64,000 nt of DNA, taken from contig JACPVJ010000114.1 of NCBI GenBank assembly GCA_016191785.1, forward strand, positions 81,113-145,112, given 5' to 3'. Numbering within the stretch: the stretch's first letter is position 1; each line of letters opens with the position of its first letter. The stretch is from Myxococcales bacterium. Lineage in GTDB: Bacteria; Myxococcota_A; Polyangia; Polyangiales; Polyangiaceae. This document shows positions 62,059-64,000 of the stretch, piece by piece. A program made the translations under genes and the position numbers. Below the pieces are notes generated by a model. It had not been told where the DNA came from, searched no databases, and saw only the letters and a program-made list of their open reading frames with translations.

Positions 62059-63627
62059 TCACCACGGTACGGGCTTGTAGTCCTTCAGGAACAGGCCCCA
62101 CACGTGCTCACCCGAGCTCATGCCGGAAAAGATCGGATCGACGATGCGCGCCGCGCCGTCCACGATGTCGAGTGGGGGGCTGAAGCCGTGCTCGATGGCC
62201 TTGCGTCGGGCAATGTGTGCGGGGTCCTCGTCCGTGACCCAGCCCGTGTCCACGCTGTTCATGTGGATGCCGTCCTTCACGTAGTCGTCCGCAGAGGTGC
62301 GCGTCATCATGTTGAGCGCCGCCTTGGCCATGTTGGTGTGCGGGTGCTTGTCGGTCTTGTAGCGTCGGTGAAACTGCCCCTCGACCGCCGACACGTTCAC
62401 GATGTGCTTGTCGCCGGTGCGATGCCGCAGCATCAGCGGCTTCAGCCGCGCGTTCAGGACGAACGGCGCGATGGCGTTCACCAGCTGGACCTCCAAGAGC
62501 TCCACGGTGCTGACCTCGTGCAACGCCAGGCGCCAGCTGTTGACCGAGCGCAGGTCCACCTGCTGCAAGTCGGCGTCCAGCTGCCGGTTCGGGAAGAGCT
62601 GTAGCCCCGGGTCGTGGTCTTCCTCGGCGACGGGCACCTGCGACAGGCTCGCGGCCTGGTGCAATCCGACGAAGGCGCTCGGGTCGCTCGGGCCCAGCGT
62701 CGCGCCGCGGGGGTCCGGTGCCTGCACCAGCGCGCCGAGGGCGGCGTGCGCGGCGAGCAACCCGCGGGCGCGCTCGGGCAGCGCGTGCAGCGCCGTGCGC
62801 TCGACCTCCATCAGATGACGATAGAAGCCTGGCGGGCGTCGCACGGTCTGACAGGCGTTGTGCAAGATGAAGTCGAGCCGTTCGGTGCCCGCGGTCACGT
62901 GCCTGGCGAACGCTTCGACACTGGGCGTGTGCCGCAGGTCTAGTCCGTAGATCTGCAGGCGGTCGGCCCAGTCCGCGTGATCCGCCTCGCCGGCGTACCG
63001 AATCGCGGCGTCGTGGGGAAACCGCGTCGTGACGATGACCCGTGCGCCGGCGCGCAGCAGCATGATCGCCGCCTGGAAGCCGATCTTCACGCGAGCGCCG
63101 GTGATCAGCGCCACCCGGCCACGCAGATCTGCCGTTTGCCCTCGCTTCATGTGGTTGAAGTCGCCGCACGGCTGGCACATCTGGTCGTAGAAGAAGTGCA
63201 CTTCGGAGAAGAGCTGCTTGCACACGTAGCAGACCCGCGCCTTCTTCAGCTGCTGGCCGACCAGCGTCGGATCGACCTCGGGGGCTTCGCCCGCGGCCTC
63301 GGCCGCCAGCGCGTTGGCCTTCGGCGTGATGAAGACCGGGTGCGCGCGCTTCTTGCGAATCGACGCCCGCTCGAGCAGCGCTTCGTCGGCCTGCCGCTGC
63401 TCCTTCTTGCCCTTCTTGCTCAGCGCCCGCGAGAGCGCGCGCTGCTCGTTCCGGTGGGGGCGAGACAGACGGCCCGCCGCCGCGAGCAGTCGGTTGCGTT
63501 CTTCCATGCTCAGCGCCGCGAGGTGCGCGCGGGACTCGACCAGTGCTTCGAGCACGCGCGTGCAGTGAGCCAGGTCGGCGGTCGTCACGTCGGCGGCGCC
63601 GGGCTGCTTGTCGGGCGGTGGGGTCAT
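62059..63627 (-). CDS. Atypical short-chain dehydrogenase/reductase with N-terminal zinc ribbon
   Basis: A 522-residue protein. The first 110 residues are basic and helical (NEQRALSRALSKKGKKEQRQ, ending KKRAHPVF); then VCYVCKQLFSEVHFFYDQMCQPCGDFNH forms a CxxC...CxxC zinc-ribbon-like site (split here). The SDR fold follows: LITGARVKIGFQAA (G-x3-G-x-G variant), DFILHNACQTV (NAG-like), HIVNVSAVEG with the catalytic Ser, and TNMAKAALNMMTR, where the usual Tyr four residues before Lys is replaced by Thr (or Asn at -3). So the standard proton relay is missing, unless another residue serves. The C-terminus ends GLFLKDYKPVPW. The start is the ATG at 63627, overlapping the stop of the repeat-containing upstream frame (ATGA). 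Confidence 0.72.
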   Translation of the reverse strand: MTPPPDKQPGAADVTTADLAHCTRVLEALVESRAHLAALSMEERNRLLAAAGRLSRPHRNEQRALSRALSKKGKKEQRQADEALLERASIRKKRAHPVFITPKANALAAEAAGEAPEVDPTLVGQQLKKARVCYVCKQLFSEVHFFYDQMCQPCGDFNHMKRGQTADLRGRVALITGARVKIGFQAAIMLLRAGARVIVTTRFPHDAAIRYAGEADHADWADRLQIYGLDLRHTPSVEAFARHVTAGTERLDFILHNACQTVRRPPGFYRHLMEVERTALHALPERARGLLAAHAALGALVQAPDPRGATLGPSDPSAFVGLHQAASLSQVPVAEEDHDPGLQLFPNRQLDADLQQVDLRSVNSWRLALHEVSTVELLEVQLVNAIAPFVLNARLKPLMLRHRTGDKHIVNVSAVEGQFHRRYKTDKHPHTNMAKAALNMMTRTSADDYVKDGIHMNSVDTGWVTDEDPAHIARRKAIEHGFSPPLDIVDGAARIVDPIFSGMSSGEHVWGLFLKDYKPVPW

Positions 63628-64000
63628 GGCCGGGTGCCTTCTAGCCTCGTTGCCGCTGCCAGTCTCACCCAAACCCCCGCAGGCGGGCGTTTCCGCCCCA
63701 CGGCTCCGACCTCGCCGCGCGTTGCCCTGTGGCCGTTGTCGCTGACAGCGACACCGACCACGCCGATGCGCGTTGCCCTGTGGCGTTTGTCGTCCACGGC
63801 GACACCGACCACGCCGATGCGCGTTGCCCTGTGGCCATTGTCGCTCACGGCGACAGGGACCACGCCGATGCGCGTTGCCCTGTGGCCGTTGTCGCTCACG
63901 GCGACACCGACCACGCCGATGCGCGTTGCCCTGTGGCGTTTGTCGTCCACGGCGACACCGACCACGCCGATGCGCGTTGCCCTGTGGCCGTTGTCGCCGA
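63624..64000 (-). CDS. Possible repeat-protein gene fragment coupled to the SDR gene
   Basis: The minus-strand frame through the tandem repeat is open from the window edge to a TGA at 63624-63626 that overlaps the SDR ATG by the ATGA arrangement. It yields 17-residue repeats (for example GVAVSDNGHRATRIGVV) followed by a unique tail with VGRKRPPAGVWVRLAAATRL. A GTG at 63965 could start it, but homology or a ribosome-binding site is not seen, and three frames are open in this sequence. It may simply be non-coding repeat DNA. Its start, if real, could be outside the window. Confidence 0.25.
   Translation of the reverse strand, partial: GDNGHRATRIGVVGVAVDDKRHRATRIGVVGVAVSDNGHRATRIGVVPVAVSDNGHRATRIGVVGVAVDDKRHRATRIGVVGVAVSDNGHRATRGEVGAVGRKRPPAGVWVRLAAATRLEGTRP
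63717..64000 (-). repeat. 51-bp tandem repeat, five full units plus a partial
   Basis: Perfectly in-phase units start at 63717, 63768, 63819, 63870, 63921 and 63972 (cut by the window edge). Each begins GCGCGTTGCCCTGTGG and ends GACCACGCCGAT, with changes confined mainly to the middle; unit 5 is identical to unit 2. In the middle of each unit TGTCG...CGACA is an inverted repeat, so an RNA copy could form a row of small hairpins. 51 bases equal 17 codons; minus-strand translation gives repeats such as VGVAVDDKRHRATRIG and the frame ends at a TGA overlapping the SDR start codon. Plus-strand translation is also open. The repeat continues beyond the window. Confidence 0.9.

Noticed and set aside
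63717..64000. CRISPR array
   Set aside because: The spacing is regular, but the whole 51-base unit is conserved, so there are no variable spacers, and no cas gene is near.

Overview
The window is a strongly GC-rich piece of chromosome from a predatory or soil myxobacterium (phylum Myxococcota, most likely order Polyangiales). Three things point there: about eighteen secreted lipoproteins, many with very long Gly/Ser/Ala linkers followed by Cys-rich or beta-propeller domains; a parallel beta-helix protein ending in a MYXO-CTERM-like Gly-Cys/hydrophobic/basic tail; and a 1,291-residue Ser/Thr kinase fused to an AAA ATPase and a TPR-like region. No rRNA, tRNA or CRISPR array was recognised. Genes are packed tightly, with many ATGA or GTGA overlaps and convergent stops a few bases apart.

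Layout. 0-10.5 kb: tail of a truncated gene; phosphohexomutase and prmC overlapping; a NYN-LOTUS protein divergent from a Gre-like factor; an FHA-GGDEF diguanylate cyclase; membrane and outer-membrane proteins; a protein with two complete radical SAM cores; a small ORF; ctaA. 10.5-16.4 kb: a DAO-type FAD oxidoreductase coupled to a membrane-spermidine-synthase fusion, a pirin, and the beta-helix protein. 16.4-25.7 kb is the most irregular part: a 21-codon gene with its own ribosome-binding site and terminator, lipoproteins, gene remnants, a stand-alone E2-type acyltransferase whose 3' end overlaps a lipoprotein gene, a GAF-PAS-GGDEF cyclase, an alpha/beta hydrolase and two copies of a 30-bp repeat. 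25.7-29 kb: a FadR-type regulator, a small protein and a GMC oxidoreductase form one operon whose divergent promoter region holds a 15-bp palindrome. 29-36 kb: a GT-C glycosyltransferase, a barrel protein and four lipoproteins. 36-47 kb: the kinase, a Cys-rich lipoprotein, a FAAH-spaced amidase, a beta-hydroxyacid dehydrogenase-type enzyme and a large FG-GAP lipoprotein. 47-64 kb: more envelope proteins, a PEBP protein, a LeuA-like enzyme - plsC - miniature tag series, a B12-type radical SAM protein, a Sel1-repeat lipoprotein, an orphan [2Fe-2S] subunit, an atypical SDR enzyme and, at the right edge, a 51-bp tandem repeat running out of the window.

Taken together this is mostly housekeeping and envelope biology with scattered metabolic units. 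I do not see a large dedicated defence, secretion or biosynthetic cluster. The best candidates for undescribed biology are the 21-residue peptide gene at 16.68 kb, the double radical SAM enzyme at 6.7 kb, the 76-residue miniature Tag that keeps all four zinc-snap ligands but has lost the catalytic core (51.3 kb), and the terminal 51-bp repeat that reads into the SDR gene.
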